A stretch of DNA of 64,000 bases from Microbacterium sp. Se63.02b (GCF_014171575.1 NZ_CP050453.1:3348001-3412000), one strand, 5' to 3'. Positions 36,453 through 47,014 are shown, counted from the stretch's first letter. Program-made: numbers and translations. The notes: generated from the letters alone by a model not told the origin.

Positions 36453-37481
36453 ATGTCACCAGAGTTGTTGACCGACACGTCCCGCACGATGCGCGCCCTC
36501 GTGCTGCACGGCAAAGAAGATCTGCGCTTCGAGAGGAGGGATGTCCTCCGGCCGGGTCCGGGCGAAGTACGTGTCGAGATCGGCTCCGTCGGCGTGTGCG
36601 GGTCCGACAAGCACTTCTACCTCGAAGGACGGGCCAGCAGCGATATCGTCTCCGAGCCGCTGGTGCTGGGCCACGAGTTCGGCGGGCGCATCGTCGAAGT
36701 GGGCCCGGGCGGCGATGAGGCGCGCGTGGGGCAGCGCGTCTCCGTCGAACCGCTCATGGCGGACCCCCTCTCGCCTCAGGCACGACGCGGGAGCTACAAC
36801 CTCGACCCCGGCCAGAGGTTCTTCGGCGTTCCGGGCACCGACGGGGCTCTCCAGCAGTACTTGAACGTGCCCGCGGAGAACGCCTTCGACATCCCCGACT
36901 CCATGAGCGACGACGCCGCCGCGATGGTCGAGACGATCTCGGTCTCCCTCAACGGGGTCCGCAAGGCAGGCGTCTCGGCCGGAAGCCGCATCCTCATCAC
37001 CGGCGGCGGACCGATCGGCCTCTTCGCCGCACAGCTGGCCTTCCTCCAGGGAGCCTCACGTGTGGTTCTCGTCGAGCCGCAGAGCGAGCGCCGCGCGAAG
37101 GCGGCGAGCTTCGGATGCGAGGTCTCTGCCGACCTCGCATCCGTCGACGAGCTGTTCGACGCCGTGATCGAGTGCACCGGGGTCGGAGTCGTCCGGCACG
37201 ACAGCTGCCTCAAAGTCGCGCCGGGCGGCCGAGCGATCTTCATCGGTGTCGGCGCCCAGGACGCCTCCATCCCGATGCCGGCGATCATCGAGCGAGAGGT
37301 GTCGGTGCAGGGCGTCATGAGGTACGCATTCACCTGGCCGACGGTCATCGATGCGGTGGCGACAGGGCGGATCGACGCGGACTCCCTGGTGAGCCGCACA
37401 CTCCCCTTCGATCGCGCGATCGAAGCGTGGACGGTTCCGCTGACGACGGAGGTCAAGACGATGATTCACGTGAATCGCTGA
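36453..37481 (+). CDS. Medium-chain polyol/sugar dehydrogenase (L-idonate/sorbitol-type)
   Basis: 342 residues. Catalytic zinc ligands are visible in GVCGSDKHFYLEG (Cys) and LGHEFGGRI (His, Glu). The Rossmann motif is ILITGGGPIGLFAAQLAF. The segment that normally holds four structural-zinc cysteines reads ADPLSPQARRGSYNLDPG with no Cys, so the structural zinc is absent, as in some sorbitol/idonate dehydrogenases. Divergent from the Rbs-type operon and sharing its operator region, it probably oxidises a sugar or polyol of the same pathway. Confidence 0.85.
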   Translation: MSPELLTDTSRTMRALVLHGKEDLRFERRDVLRPGPGEVRVEIGSVGVCGSDKHFYLEGRASSDIVSEPLVLGHEFGGRIVEVGPGGDEARVGQRVSVEPLMADPLSPQARRGSYNLDPGQRFFGVPGTDGALQQYLNVPAENAFDIPDSMSDDAAAMVETISVSLNGVRKAGVSAGSRILITGGGPIGLFAAQLAFLQGASRVVLVEPQSERRAKAASFGCEVSADLASVDELFDAVIECTGVGVVRHDSCLKVAPGGRAIFIGVGAQDASIPMPAIIEREVSVQGVMRYAFTWPTVIDAVATGRIDADSLVSRTLPFDRAIEAWTVPLTTEVKTMIHVNR

Positions 37482-37574
37482 TCGCGGGCGGTAGGTTTAG
37501 GGACGGTCCGGCGGGTACGTCGTCGGCGTGGACAGCGGCGCTGGCGGGCGGCGACCGCATTTTCTGGAGAGCAC

Positions 37575-38596
37575 GTGAACACTGAGCGACAACCGGATCA
37601 GATCGATGTCGCGCGATTGGCCGGCGTCTCCGTCGGCAGCGTGTCGACGGCGATCAACCGACCGGACCTCGTCTCCGAAGCGATGCGCCGCCGCGTCCAG
37701 GCCGCGATCGACGAGCTCGGCTACGTCCCGAACCGTTCCGCCGCCACGCTCCGGCGCGGCGGCGCCAGCCGCGTGCTCGGGCTCATCATCCCCGAGGTGA
37801 CGAACGCGTTCTACGCGGCGATCGCGGATGCGGTCGTCGATGCCGCCGACCAGCACAACTACGCCGTCTCGTTGTGCGTCACCCACGAGGACCCCGCACG
37901 CGAACGGCGTCACTTCGAGTTGCTGGCGCAGCAGCGCGCCGCCGGTGCGCTCGTGGTCCCGATCAACCCCGAAGCCGAGCGGCTCGCGATGCTGCGCAGC
38001 ATCGGCACGCACATCGTCCTCGTCGACCGCCTGATCGACACCGCCCAGGGTGCTCGGTCGCCGTCGACGATGTACACGGCGGCAGGCTGGCCGTCGAGCA
38101 CCTGCTGAGCACACCCGGCACGGGGGTCACCCTGATCAACAGCCACCACTCGATCACGCAATGCCGCGACCGTTACGAGGGTTCGCTCGCTGCCCTGCGG
38201 GACGCCGGACGCTCCGAGGGCGAGCTGGTCGAGATCATCGTCGACGAGATGACCGTGGAGGCGGGGATAGCGGCCGCGGAGCAGATCATCGCGAGCGGTG
38301 CCCCCCGACGGATCTTCTGCATCAACGACCAGCTGGCGACCGGAGTCCTCGAGGGTCTTTCCCGGCACGGCATCTCCGCCCCGCGCGACGCTCGTGTCAT
38401 CGGCTACGGCGACCTCGGCCTCGACGGGCGGCACGCGCTCTCCACCATCGGGCAGCCGAAGCAGTCGATGGGTCTGGACGCCGTCGAGCTGCTTCTCGAC
38501 GAGCTCGACGACGGCTCCCACCACGTCCACTCCGCGAAGGTCATCACCCCGCAGCTGATCGCTCGCGAGTCGACCGCATCGATCGGCAGTCGATGA
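37575..38596 (+). CDS. LacI-family regulator (frame broken near 38048-38050)
   Basis: About 340 residues after repair. The helix-turn-helix is DVARLAGVSVGSVSTAINRP with the hinge GGASRVLGLIIPEVTNAFYA. The frame breaks at GGG 38048-38050. An added G gives RLIDTAQGCSVAVDDVHGGR, the usual start of the second lobe, followed by FCINDQLATGVLEGLSRHGI and RVIGYGDLGLDGRHALSTI. The GTG start has GGAGAG five bases upstream. It is the likely regulator of the divergent dehydrogenase and Rbs-type operon, through the site at 36337. Confidence 0.82.
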
Positions 38597-38611
38597 CGCG
38601 CTGACCGCGCC

Positions 38612-41190
38612 TCAGGCGGCCACCGCGGAGGGGACGGCAACGACCGTGTCGAAGCGGCCGCCCGACGCGATGCGGACCTCGTCCTGGCCGGGCAGGCGGA
38701 TCGTGCCCTCGACGCCCGTCGGCACCGAGAGGGAGTAGCGGATCCCGTCGGCCACGCGCTCCCAGGACCCCTCGATCAGACCGTACGGCGAGTCGAACGC
38801 GAGCCGAGCGTGGTCGAGGTCGCCGCCGGGCTGCGGCGCCCAATCGATCCTGCGATAGCCGGGAGCCGCCGGCGACAGTCCGCCGATCACCCGGTGCATC
38901 CAGTCGGCCACGCTGCCCAGGGCGAAGTGGTTGAAGCTCGTCATCTCCCCCGGGTTGATGGTCCCGTCCGGCAGCATGGAGTCCCAGCGCTCCCAGATCG
39001 TGGTACCGCCCATCCTGACCGTGTACAGCCACGACGGGCACTCGGTCTCGAGGATCAGGTCGTACGCGGTATCGACGTGCGCGGTCGCGGTCAGTGCATC
39101 GCTGATCACCGGAGTGCCGGCGAAGCCCGTGGCGATGCGGTTGCCCGCTTCGCGGACCAGCGCGGCCAGGCGGTGACCCGCCGCCTCTTCCTCGGCCGCA
39201 CTCAGGAGACCGAATCGGATCGCGAGGGCGTACGCGGTCTGCGCGTCGGACGTGAGCGTGCCGTCGGGCCGCACGTACTCCGCGCGGAATGCGTCGCGGG
39301 CCTCGTCGGCGACCCGCGCATAACGGTCGGCGTCGGCCGCGAGCCCGAGGAGGCGTGCCGTGTCGGCGAGTCGCCGCGTCGAGAACGCGAAGTACGCGGC
39401 GGCGACGAGGTATCGATCGGTGCGGGCGTCCGCGGGGTCGTGCGGCGGCGCGGCGGGGTCGAGCCAGTCGCCCAGCTGATGTCCGTCCCGCCAGAGCCGG
39501 GAGGGTCCGGACTGCGCGATCATCCGCTCGACCCAGGCGCGCCCGCTGTCGTACTGCCGGCGCAGCACGTCGAGGTCGCCGAACCGCTCATGCAGGGTCC
39601 ACGGCGTGAGCACCGAGACGTCGCCCCACACGGCCCCCGTGCGGATCGGGTTCCACGTGGGACCGCCGGGGATCACGGGGACGAACCACGGGATGGTCCC
39701 GTCCGGCAGCTGCTCCAGCGCGACGTCGGTCAACCAGTTCTCGAGGAACCCCGCGGAGTCGTACAGGAACGACGCGGTCGGGGCGAACACCTGCACGTCA
39801 CCCGTCCATCCCAGGCGCTCGTCGCGCTGCGGGCAGTCCGTCGGGATGCTGAGGAAGTTGCCGCGCATGCCCCAGCGCACGTTCTCGTGCAGCCGGTTCA
39901 GGTCGGGGTTCGAGGTCTCCAGCCAGCCGGTGCGTCGCATGTCGCTGTGGATGACCCGGGCGACGACGTCGCCCTCCTCGATCTCGTCGAGCCCGGTCAC
40001 GGTCGCATACCGGAAGCCGTGGAAGGTGAACTTCGGCTCCCAGATCCGCGCGGGTCCGCCGTCGAGGGTGATCGTGTCGTGGGCGGCGGCCAGACGCAGC
40101 GGACGGATGCCGAGCTCGCCGTCTTCGAGCACCTCGGCGTGCCGCAGCTCGATCGTGTGCCCCGCCGCGCCGAGCACCCGCACCCGCAGCCGGCCGACGA
40201 GGTTCTGCCCGAAGTCGAGCAGGTGGGTCGTCGTGTCGATGCGGGAGACCGTCACCGGCGCGAGCTCCTCCGTGCACCGCACCGGCGGCAGGACGGGGCG
40301 ACGAGCGTCCGCGGGTCGCGGTGTCCGACGCGCACGGGCGTCCATCCTTCCGCCTCCGCTCCCGGCGTCGACCAGCCGGGCTGCTCGGCGCGGACATCGT
40401 GCTTCTCGCCGTCGTAGAGCCCGGACACGAGGATCGGGCTGGGGGCCGCCGACCAGTCGGCGTCGGTCGCCACGGTCGTGCGGCTGCCGTCGTCGTGGGT
40501 GATCTCCAGCTGGGCGATGAGGGCCTGATCGGTGCCGTAGAGGTCGCGGTACCCGCCGTTGAAGCCGAGGCGTCCGCGGTACCACCCGTCGCCGAGCCAG
40601 GCGCCGAGGGTGTTCTCACCCTCGGTGAGGTGGCCTGTCACGTCGAACGTCCAGTACACGAGGCGCTCGTCGTACTTCGTCCAGCCCGGTGAGAACTCGT
40701 GGTCGCCGACCCTGGCGCCGTTGATCTCCGCCTCGTACAGGCCGTGGGCCGTGACATACAGGCGCGCACGGGCGATGGGCCGGTCGACCGTGAAGGTGCG
40801 GCGCACGAGCGCGGGGCGGCGCTCGGTGTCGGGCGCCTCAGGCCAGCTCGCGCCGACCGGAGCGGCGACCCAGTCCGTGGGCTCCAGGAGTCCGGTCTCG
40901 GCCTCGGCCGCGTCGCTCCACGGGGACCACGCGCCATCCGCACCGCGGACCCGGACCCTCACCTGCACCCGCTCGCGGGACTCGAGCGGCTCGAACGGCC
41001 AGGCCACCAGCACCTGTTCCGCGTCGGAGCCCGAGGCGACCACGACATCGCCGTCCCGTGTGCACTCGAGCTGCCACCCGTGCTGCGTCCACCCCTCCGG
41101 CGCCTGCGTGCGCCACGAGATGCGCGGGGTGCGCGAACCGAGGCCGAGGGCGTCGTCGACGTGCTCGAAACGAGGGAGGGAGACCTTCAC
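38612..41190 (-). CDS. Alpha-L-rhamnosidase, GH78 (frame broken near 40295-40298)
   Basis: About 859 residues once one C is restored at the coding-strand CCCC run (40295-40298), giving RTLVAPVLPPVRCTEELAPV. The N-terminal beta domains include LYVTAHGLYEAEINGARVGD and GAWLGDGWYRGRLGFNGGYR, the GH78 N-domain. Then DFGQNLVGRLRVRV and the catalytic DCPQRDERLGWTGD, whose Glu is the family general acid. The (alpha/alpha)6 barrel ends with SFNHFALGSVADWMHRVI. No signal peptide is seen, so it probably acts in the cytosol on imported oligosaccharides. I take the GTG at 41190, with AAGG seven bases upstream; the ATG at 41220 overlaps the permease stop and adds ten residues. It is the last gene of the importer operon. 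Confidence 0.85.
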
Positions 41191-41216
41191 TGTTGACCTT
41201 TCAGGGGTACGGGCGC

Positions 41217-42077
41217 TCATCCCTTGACCGCTCCGGCCGTCAGGCCCTTCTGGATGCGCTGGTTGAGCACGAGGTAGATGATCAGCAGCGCGAACACGTT
41301 GATGCTGATCGCGGCGAACAGCGGACCGTACTGGGTGGTGCCGAACTGACCGTTGAAGTTGAGGAGTCCGACCTGCAACGTGCGCAGGTTTCCGGAGTTC
41401 GCGAAGGTGAGCGCGATGAGCAGGTCGTTCCAGAAGAAGAAGAACTGCACGAGCCCGACCGTGAACAGACCGTTCTTCATCATCGGCAGGGCCACCGAGA
41501 AGAACTGCCGGTAGATGCTCGCGCCGTCGAGGGTCGCGGCCTCGAACACCTCGCGCGGGATCGCCCGGAAGTAGGTCGCCATCAGGAACACCGTCAGCGG
41601 CATGCCCGTCGCGGTGTACGTGATGATGAGGGGCCAGAGCGACCCGGTGAGCCCGAGCTGGAAGTAGGTGCTGAACAGCGGCAGCAGGATCATCTGCGTC
41701 GGCACCATGATGCCGGCGAGGAACACGATCAGCACACCGCTGCGTCCCTTCCACACGAGCACCTCGAGCGCGAAGGCGGCTGCGGTGCCGAGGAGCAGCA
41801 TCAGGAAGAGCGAGGGCAGCACGGTGATCGCGCTGTTGAAGAGCGACTGGCCGAGCCCGGCCGTGTCCCACGCGATGACGTAGTTGTCGAAGTTCCACTG
41901 CTCGGGCAATGCCCACGTCGGCGCCTCGAGGAACTCGCGCTGCGACTTGAACGAGCCCAGCAGCAGCCAGATCAGCGGGTAGCCGACGACGACGAGCAGC
42001 ACGGCCACGAGGATCGCGATGGGGGCCTTGCGGAGGATTCTCGTCGCGCGGCGGGATGCGGTCATCGAGGTGCTCAT
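41217..42077 (-). CDS. Carbohydrate ABC transporter permease, MalG-type
   Basis: 286 residues, six helices. First helix IAILVAVLLVVVGYPLIWLLL, loop SFKSQREFLEAPTWALP, and the EAA loop REVFEAATLDGASIYRQFF are typical. The C-terminus QRIQKGLTAGAVKG is the usual MalG ending. Its ATG overlaps the MalF stop (ATGA). With the rhamnosidase downstream, a rhamnose-containing oligosaccharide is the likely substrate. Confidence 0.9.
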   Translation of the reverse strand: MSTSMTASRRATRILRKAPIAILVAVLLVVVGYPLIWLLLGSFKSQREFLEAPTWALPEQWNFDNYVIAWDTAGLGQSLFNSAITVLPSLFLMLLLGTAAAFALEVLVWKGRSGVLIVFLAGIMVPTQMILLPLFSTYFQLGLTGSLWPLIITYTATGMPLTVFLMATYFRAIPREVFEAATLDGASIYRQFFSVALPMMKNGLFTVGLVQFFFFWNDLLIALTFANSGNLRTLQVGLLNFNGQFGTTQYGPLFAAISINVFALLIIYLVLNQRIQKGLTAGAVKG

Positions 42078-42967
42078 GCCACGCCTCCCTTCTTCGCGGT
42101 GCGCGCATTGGCGCGGAAGATGAACACCGTCACCACGAGGCAGATGATGGTGAGCAGCATGGCGATGGTCGAGCCGTAGCCGTAGTTGCCGTACGTGAAC
42201 GCGTTGTCGAACATCGAGATGGTGAGCGGGCTCGTCGAGGTGCCCGGCCCGCCGTTGGTGAGGGCGAGCACGCTGTCGAACACCTTCAGGGTGCCGTTGA
42301 TGGAGAAGATCAGCGACGAGACGAGCACCGGTGCGGAGAGGGGCAGCACGATGTGGCGCACGAGCTTCCAGCCGCTCGCCCCGTCGAGGCGTGCCGACTC
42401 CAGCACGTCTTCGGGGATGTCGATCAGGCCCGCGTACAGCAGCACACCGTAGAAGCCCATCGAGCGCCAGATGTCCATGATCGCGATCACGATGAACGCA
42501 CTGCCGCCGTCGCCGAACCAGTCGACGGGGACGCCGCCGAGGCCCGACAGCACCGAGTTCACGACGCCCTCGGTGGGGGCGATCGAGAAGAGCTGCTGGA
42601 AGAGCAGCGCCACCGCCACGGTCGGCATGACCACGGGGAAGAACACGAGGGTGCGGACGATGCCGGAGGCGCGCTTGAGCGCGAACACGTAGAGGAGGGA
42701 GAGGAGGTAGCCGAGCAGAACCTGGCCGATCGTGACGACGACCGCGTACTTCAGGGTGAACAGCAGCGCCGCGTGCACCTCGGAGTCGCCGATCAGGCGC
42801 GCGAAGTTGTCGAAGCCGACGAACTCGAACCCGATGATGGCGTTGCCCTCGAACAGCGTGTAGCCCATCGACCACACGACCGGTATGAGCATCACCACCG
42901 AGTAGATGAGCAGGGCGGGACCGAGAAGGATGGCGATCGCCTTGCGATCGCCCAGCACGTTCTGCAT
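42074..42967 (-). CDS. Carbohydrate ABC transporter permease, MalF-type
   Basis: 297 residues from MQNVLGDRKAIAILLGPALL. The start has GGAG a few bases upstream, after a strong hairpin. The EAA loop is EDVLESARLDGASGWKLVRH and the last helices include NGGPGTSTSPLTISMF. The frame is open 36 codons further upstream, through the hairpin, and I reject that extension. It pairs with the MalG-type permease. Confidence 0.9.
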   Translation of the reverse strand: MQNVLGDRKAIAILLGPALLIYSVVMLIPVVWSMGYTLFEGNAIIGFEFVGFDNFARLIGDSEVHAALLFTLKYAVVVTIGQVLLGYLLSLLYVFALKRASGIVRTLVFFPVVMPTVAVALLFQQLFSIAPTEGVVNSVLSGLGGVPVDWFGDGGSAFIVIAIMDIWRSMGFYGVLLYAGLIDIPEDVLESARLDGASGWKLVRHIVLPLSAPVLVSSLIFSINGTLKVFDSVLALTNGGPGTSTSPLTISMFDNAFTYGNYGYGSTIAMLLTIICLVVTVFIFRANARTAKKGGVA

Positions 42968-42984
42968 ACGTTCTCCTGAAGGAT

Positions 42985-43015
42985 GAGGGGGCGGCGTTCG
43001 GGTCGCCGCCCCCTC
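42985..43015 (-). terminator. Intra-operon hairpin after the binding-protein gene
   Basis: Perfect 12-bp stem GAGGGGGCGGCG / CGCCGCCCCCTC with a 7-nt loop, between the binding-protein stop and the permease ribosome site. It sits in the same position as the hairpins at 1386 and 60530 in two other importer operons. Confidence 0.65.
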
Positions 43016-43022
43016 GGGGCTG

Positions 43023-44324
43023 TTACTGGTCGAGGTCCGCCTGGACCATCGACATGAAGTCCTCGGCGGAGACACTGCCGCTGATGAGGGGAGCCGCGTT
43101 GCGCTGGCTGGTCGTGGTGGCCTCCGCGGAGAAGAGCGCCTCGAACCACAGCACGGTGGTCTCGGTGTCGGCCACCTGCTCCTGCACCATCTGGGTGAGC
43201 GGCGGCACGTCGGAGACCTCGGTGTTCAGAGCGAAGCCCGAGACACGGTTCTCCTGCTCGAGCGCGACCGAACCGTAGTTCTCTGTGATGCAGCTCAGCC
43301 ACGCCTCGGTGTCGTCGTTCACGGCCTTGGCGTTCATGGTGATCGGCAGTCCGACGTTGGCGGCCAACTGCGAGCGGTCGCCCTTGCCGCCGTCGACGCC
43401 GGGGAACGGCATGAAGCCGACGTTCTCGGCGCCGATCTGGTTGGTTTCGGGGTCGTTCGCCTGGCTCAGGAACCACGAGCCCATGTAGAACATCGCTGCG
43501 GAGCCGTTCAGGAACTGGTTCTCGCTGGTCGCCATGTCGATGCTGCCGACGCCCTGACCGAAGTAGCCCTTGGTGCCGAGGTCGGCGATCGCCTGTGCGG
43601 CCGCGACGTACTCGGGGTCGGTGAGCTTCGCGTCGCCGTCGGCGACCTTCTGGAGCGCATCCGGTCCGAGGTCGCGGAACAGGTAGCTGGAGATCAGGCG
43701 CGTGATGGGCCAGCCCTGCTCGCCGCTGGCCGAGAACGGCTGGATGCCCGCGGCGTCGAGCGTGTCGGCGGCGGCGACCAGGTCGTCGAACGTCTGGGGC
43801 TCGTCGATGCCCTGCTCGGCGAAGATCTGCTTGTTGTACCAGATGCCCTCGACGTTGTACTCGAACGGCAGCGCGCGGAATCCGCCGTACAGGTTCTCGA
43901 TCGTGGAGATGGCCGCCGGCTCGATGTCGTCGATCACGTCGAGGTCGGTGAGGAGTTCCTCGAAGTCGGCGACGTTGCCCGAGTCGGCGAGTGTCTTGGT
44001 CAGGGCGGGCGCGTTGCCGGCGCTGAACAGCACGGGCAGGTCGCCCTGTCCGGCCTTCAGCTGCAGCTGCTGGTCGAGGTTGGACTGCGGGACGGTCTCG
44101 ACGTCGAGCGGGAGCGTCTCTCCTTCGGCGGAGCACGCGCCGCCGGCGAGCGTCTCCAGGACGGCGGGAACCTCGGTGTTCTCGACGTTCACGAACAGGG
44201 ACAGCGAGTCGGTGCCCGCCGTCGATCCGCCACCGCCGCCACAGGCGGTGAGGGCGAGGGCCGATGCTCCGGCGATCGCGGTGAACGCACCGCGCCTCCA
44301 GAGCTGTGCTGTGGTCAGCTTCAT
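43023..44324 (-). CDS. Extracellular sugar-binding lipoprotein (family 1 SBP)
   Basis: 433 residues. Signal MKLTTAQLWRRGAFTAIAG... ends at lipobox LTAC (Cys28) followed by a Gly tract. Family 1 features are GEQGWPITRLISSYLFRDLG and AAMFYMGSWFLSQAN. It is the first gene of the operon that ends with the rhamnosidase, preceded by two AAGCGCTT-type operators and divergent from the LacI gene at 44438. The ligand is inferred as a rhamnose-containing oligosaccharide. Confidence 0.9.
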   Translation of the reverse strand: MKLTTAQLWRRGAFTAIAGASALALTACGGGGGSTAGTDSLSLFVNVENTEVPAVLETLAGGACSAEGETLPLDVETVPQSNLDQQLQLKAGQGDLPVLFSAGNAPALTKTLADSGNVADFEELLTDLDVIDDIEPAAISTIENLYGGFRALPFEYNVEGIWYNKQIFAEQGIDEPQTFDDLVAAADTLDAAGIQPFSASGEQGWPITRLISSYLFRDLGPDALQKVADGDAKLTDPEYVAAAQAIADLGTKGYFGQGVGSIDMATSENQFLNGSAAMFYMGSWFLSQANDPETNQIGAENVGFMPFPGVDGGKGDRSQLAANVGLPITMNAKAVNDDTEAWLSCITENYGSVALEQENRVSGFALNTEVSDVPPLTQMVQEQVADTETTVLWFEALFSAEATTTSQRNAAPLISGSVSAEDFMSMVQADLDQ

Positions 44325-44366
44325 TCTTTCCTCCTTGAAACGGGCGAGCCGCGTTGATCACACACT

Positions 44367-44378
44367 TGAAGCGCTTCA
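44367..44378. promoter_or_regulatory. LacI-type operator TGAAGCGCTTCA
   Basis: Perfect 12-bp palindrome in the divergent region between the binding-protein gene and the LacI gene. It is typical of LacI-family sites and has a second copy 22 bp away. Confidence 0.8.
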
Positions 44379-44388
44379 GATAGTACGC

Positions 44389-44402
44389 TTGAAGCGCTCC
44401 AA
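44389..44402. promoter_or_regulatory. LacI-type operator TTGAAGCGCTCCAA
   Basis: Near-perfect palindrome, the second copy of the site at 44367, about two helical turns away. The pair would let one repressor control both the importer-rhamnosidase operon and its own gene. Confidence 0.75.
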
Positions 44403-44437
44403 GACGCAAATGCAGAATCGATGACGAACGGACACGC

Positions 44438-45471
44438 ATGACAGGCTCCTCCCCCGACACCGGACGACCCCGGCCCGTGATGGCGGATGTCGCTCGGCAC
44501 GCGGGAGTCGCCCTCGGCACCGTGTCGAACGTGCTCAACAACCCGCAGATCGTGGCGCAGGAGACCAGGGAGCGGGTGCTCCGGGCGATCGACGAACTCG
44601 GGTTCGTGCGCAACAACGCGGCGCGCTCCCTCGTCACCGGACGCGCCGACACGGTCGGTTTCGTGATCGTCGACGTCGGGAACTCGTTCTTCGTCGAGAT
44701 GGCGCGAGGCGTCGAGGAAGAGCTCGACGAGCACGACATCCGCCTCCTGCTCGCCAACAGCGACGTCGACCTCGCGAAGCAGGATTCGTACATCGGCGTC
44801 TTCGAAGAGGCCAAGGTGGCAGGGATCCTCCTCGCCCCGCTCGACGCGCCGCTCGACGCCGCCCGCGCCGCACGGCATCGCGGCATGCCCGTCGTGCACG
44901 TGAACTGGCCCGGCGACGAAGACTCCTGCGGCGTGGTCGTCGACGAAGAGCTGGGCGGCTACCTGGCGGCAAGGCACCTGCTCGACCAGGGCCTTCGTCG
45001 CCTCGCGTTCGCCGGCGGGCCGTTCTCGCTCTCCGCGATCGCCCAGCGCCACACCGGCGCACGTCGAGCCGTCGCCGAGGTCGACGGCGCCGATCTGGAG
45101 ACGATCGAGACGCACAGCATCACCGTGCGGGGAGGGTACGCGCTGGGCGAGCAGCTCAGCTCCCGCCCTGCGGCGGAGCGCCCGGAAGGACTCGTGTCCG
45201 CCTCGGATGCGCTGGCGGCCGGAGCGATCCAGACCCTGCAGCTCGCCGGGGTCCGCGTCCCGGCGGACATCGCCGTGGTCGGCTACGACAACAACCACTT
45301 CGCGCAGGACAGCTCCGTGCCGATCACCAGCGTCGGACAGCCGGGACACGAGATGGGCCGCATCGCCGCCCAGGTGCTCTACGAGGAGATCTCCTCCCCG
45401 CCGAGCACCGCCACCGCACGATCACCCTCACCCCCACGCTGTTCCCTCGCACGAGTTCCGCCGCGGTCTGA
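44438..45471 (+). CDS. LacI-family regulator of the importer-rhamnosidase operon (frame broken near 45396-45399)
   Basis: About 344 residues. Helix-turn-helix DVARHAGVALGTVSNVLNNP, hinge RADTVGFVIVDVGNSFFVEM, and second-lobe motifs VSASDALAAGAIQTLQLAGV and ADIAVVGYDNNHFA are all in one frame. The frame is lost only at the end, at CCCC 45396-45399. An added C gives a short tail, EEISSPAEHRHRTITLTP, and a stop at 45469-45471. Without it, the frame runs on into the exporter gene, which cannot be right. Divergent from its target across paired operators. Confidence 0.85.
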
Positions 45472-45526
45472 GTCCGGGCGGGGACACCCCTGTCGCGTCG
45501 CACGGAAGCCCGCGGAGGCCGGGAGA

Positions 45527-46933
45527 ATGGACGACATGTCCGCGAGATCCCGTCGGCCGCTGCTCACGTCCGTGCGCCGCCTGCTGCACACCGACCCCTC
45601 GGCCGTCGCGCACACCGAGGCCATGCCGGTCATCGACGAGCGCACCGTCCCTCGCGTGCTCGATCTGGCGACCAGGATCGGCGAATCGATGTTCGCGGTC
45701 GGCGCCTCCGCCCATGAGGTCACGCTCGCCATCACACGGGTGTGCGACGCGTACGGGATGAAGGGCGTCCAGGTCGACGTCACCTACAACTCGATCACCG
45801 TGTCGTTCCACCTGAGCGGCGAGGTCTGGCCAGAGACGCTGGTCCGCGTCGTGCGGGTGACGGCGCCGGACCACGCGAAGCTGCAGCGCGTGCAGGCGCT
45901 CGTCGCCGACATCGATGACGGACTCGACCTCGAGTCGGCCCGCACGGCCTTCCGGGTGATCCGTCGGATGCCGTTCCGCTACCAGCAGCCGGTCGTCATC
46001 GTGGCACGCGCGCTGCTCGCGGTCGGAGTGAGCATCATGCTCGGCGCCTCCCCGCTCATCGTGGGTCTCACATTCGTGGCCGCACTGTGCGCCGCCCTGA
46101 CCCAGGCCGGTCTCGCGCGACTGCGCGTCCCCTGTTCTTCAGCCAGATCGCGGGAGGCTTCGTGACCACCGTCGTCGCGGTCGCCGTGTCGGCGCTCGGG
46201 GCCGCTGGGATCGAGCCTTTCGTCGGCATCCGCCCGTCGATCATCGTGGCGTCGGGCATCGTGCTGATGCTGGCAGGTCTCACGGTCGTCGGAGCCGCGC
46301 AGGACGCGATCGACGGCTTCGCCCTCACCGCGGGCGGACGCATCCTCGACCTCACGATGCAGACCCTCGGAGTGGTGATCGGCATTCTCGTCGGGCTCGA
46401 ACTCGGAAGCGTCCTGGGCTTCACGATGGACCTCCCCGACGACCCTGCGCCGTTCGGCCCGCTCCTCGGCCAGTTCGCCGGGGCGATCATCATCGCCGTG
46501 GCCGTGGCCGTGTTCAACGGCGCGGGAATTCGGATCATCCTGGTGAGCGCGTTGCTGAGCGCCCTCACCATCGCCGGATATTCGGGGCAGTCGCGCTCAA
46601 CCTCCACTCCGCTGCGGCGAGCGCGCTCGGCGCCCTCCTCGCGAGCGTCGTCGGAATGCTGATCGCCCGCAACCTGCACGTGCCGTCGGTCGCGGTGACG
46701 ACCGCGGCGATCGTTCCCTGGTTCCCGGTGTGGCGGTGTTCCAAGGACTTCTCGAGATGGTGCACGCGGCCGGCACCTCGACCGGGATGCTGTTCGCCGG
46801 CGGATCGCTCATCGACGCCGCCGTCATCGGCATCGGCCTCGCCTCCGGCGCCTCCCTGGGCCTGTATCTGGGGACCCCCATGCGCGCGACCCTCGCGAGC
46901 GTCGCGAAGACCCGCGCGCGGGTGCGTCGCTGA
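45527..46933 (+). CDS. Threonine/serine exporter family protein, ThrE-like (three frame breaks)
   Basis: About 469 residues when repaired at CCCC 46129-46132, GGGG 46584-46587 and CCC 46716-46718. The first domain (DUF1212) has ATRIGESMFAVGASAHEVTL, YGMKGVQVDVTYNSITVSFH and membrane helices ALLAVGVSIMLGASPLIVG and VAALCAALTQAGLARL. The repaired frame reads LRVPLFFSQIAGGFVTTVVA, then the second half with about five helices (VALNLHSAAASALGALLASV; PLVPGVAVFQGLLEMVHAAG). Fused two-domain ThrE is the usual actinobacterial form, exporting Thr and Ser by proton antiport. ATG at 45527. Three breaks in one gene leave room for real decay, but each repair restores a helix. Confidence 0.78.
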
Positions 46934-46985
46934 CGACGGACCGGCGACTCCGCCCCGAGCCGACCGCCCGGCACCCCCGACCGAG

Positions 46986-47014
46986 TTGAGCAATATGCTG
47001 GCTCATCGTAGAAT
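46986..47014 (+). promoter_or_regulatory. Sigma-70 promoter TTGAGC-17-TAGAAT
   Basis: A -35 box at 46986-46991, 17-bp spacer, and -10 TAGAAT at 47009-47014, in an AT-richer patch before the small gene at 47133. The 5' leader would be about 110 bases. No other gene is seen in 46934-47132. Confidence 0.6.
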
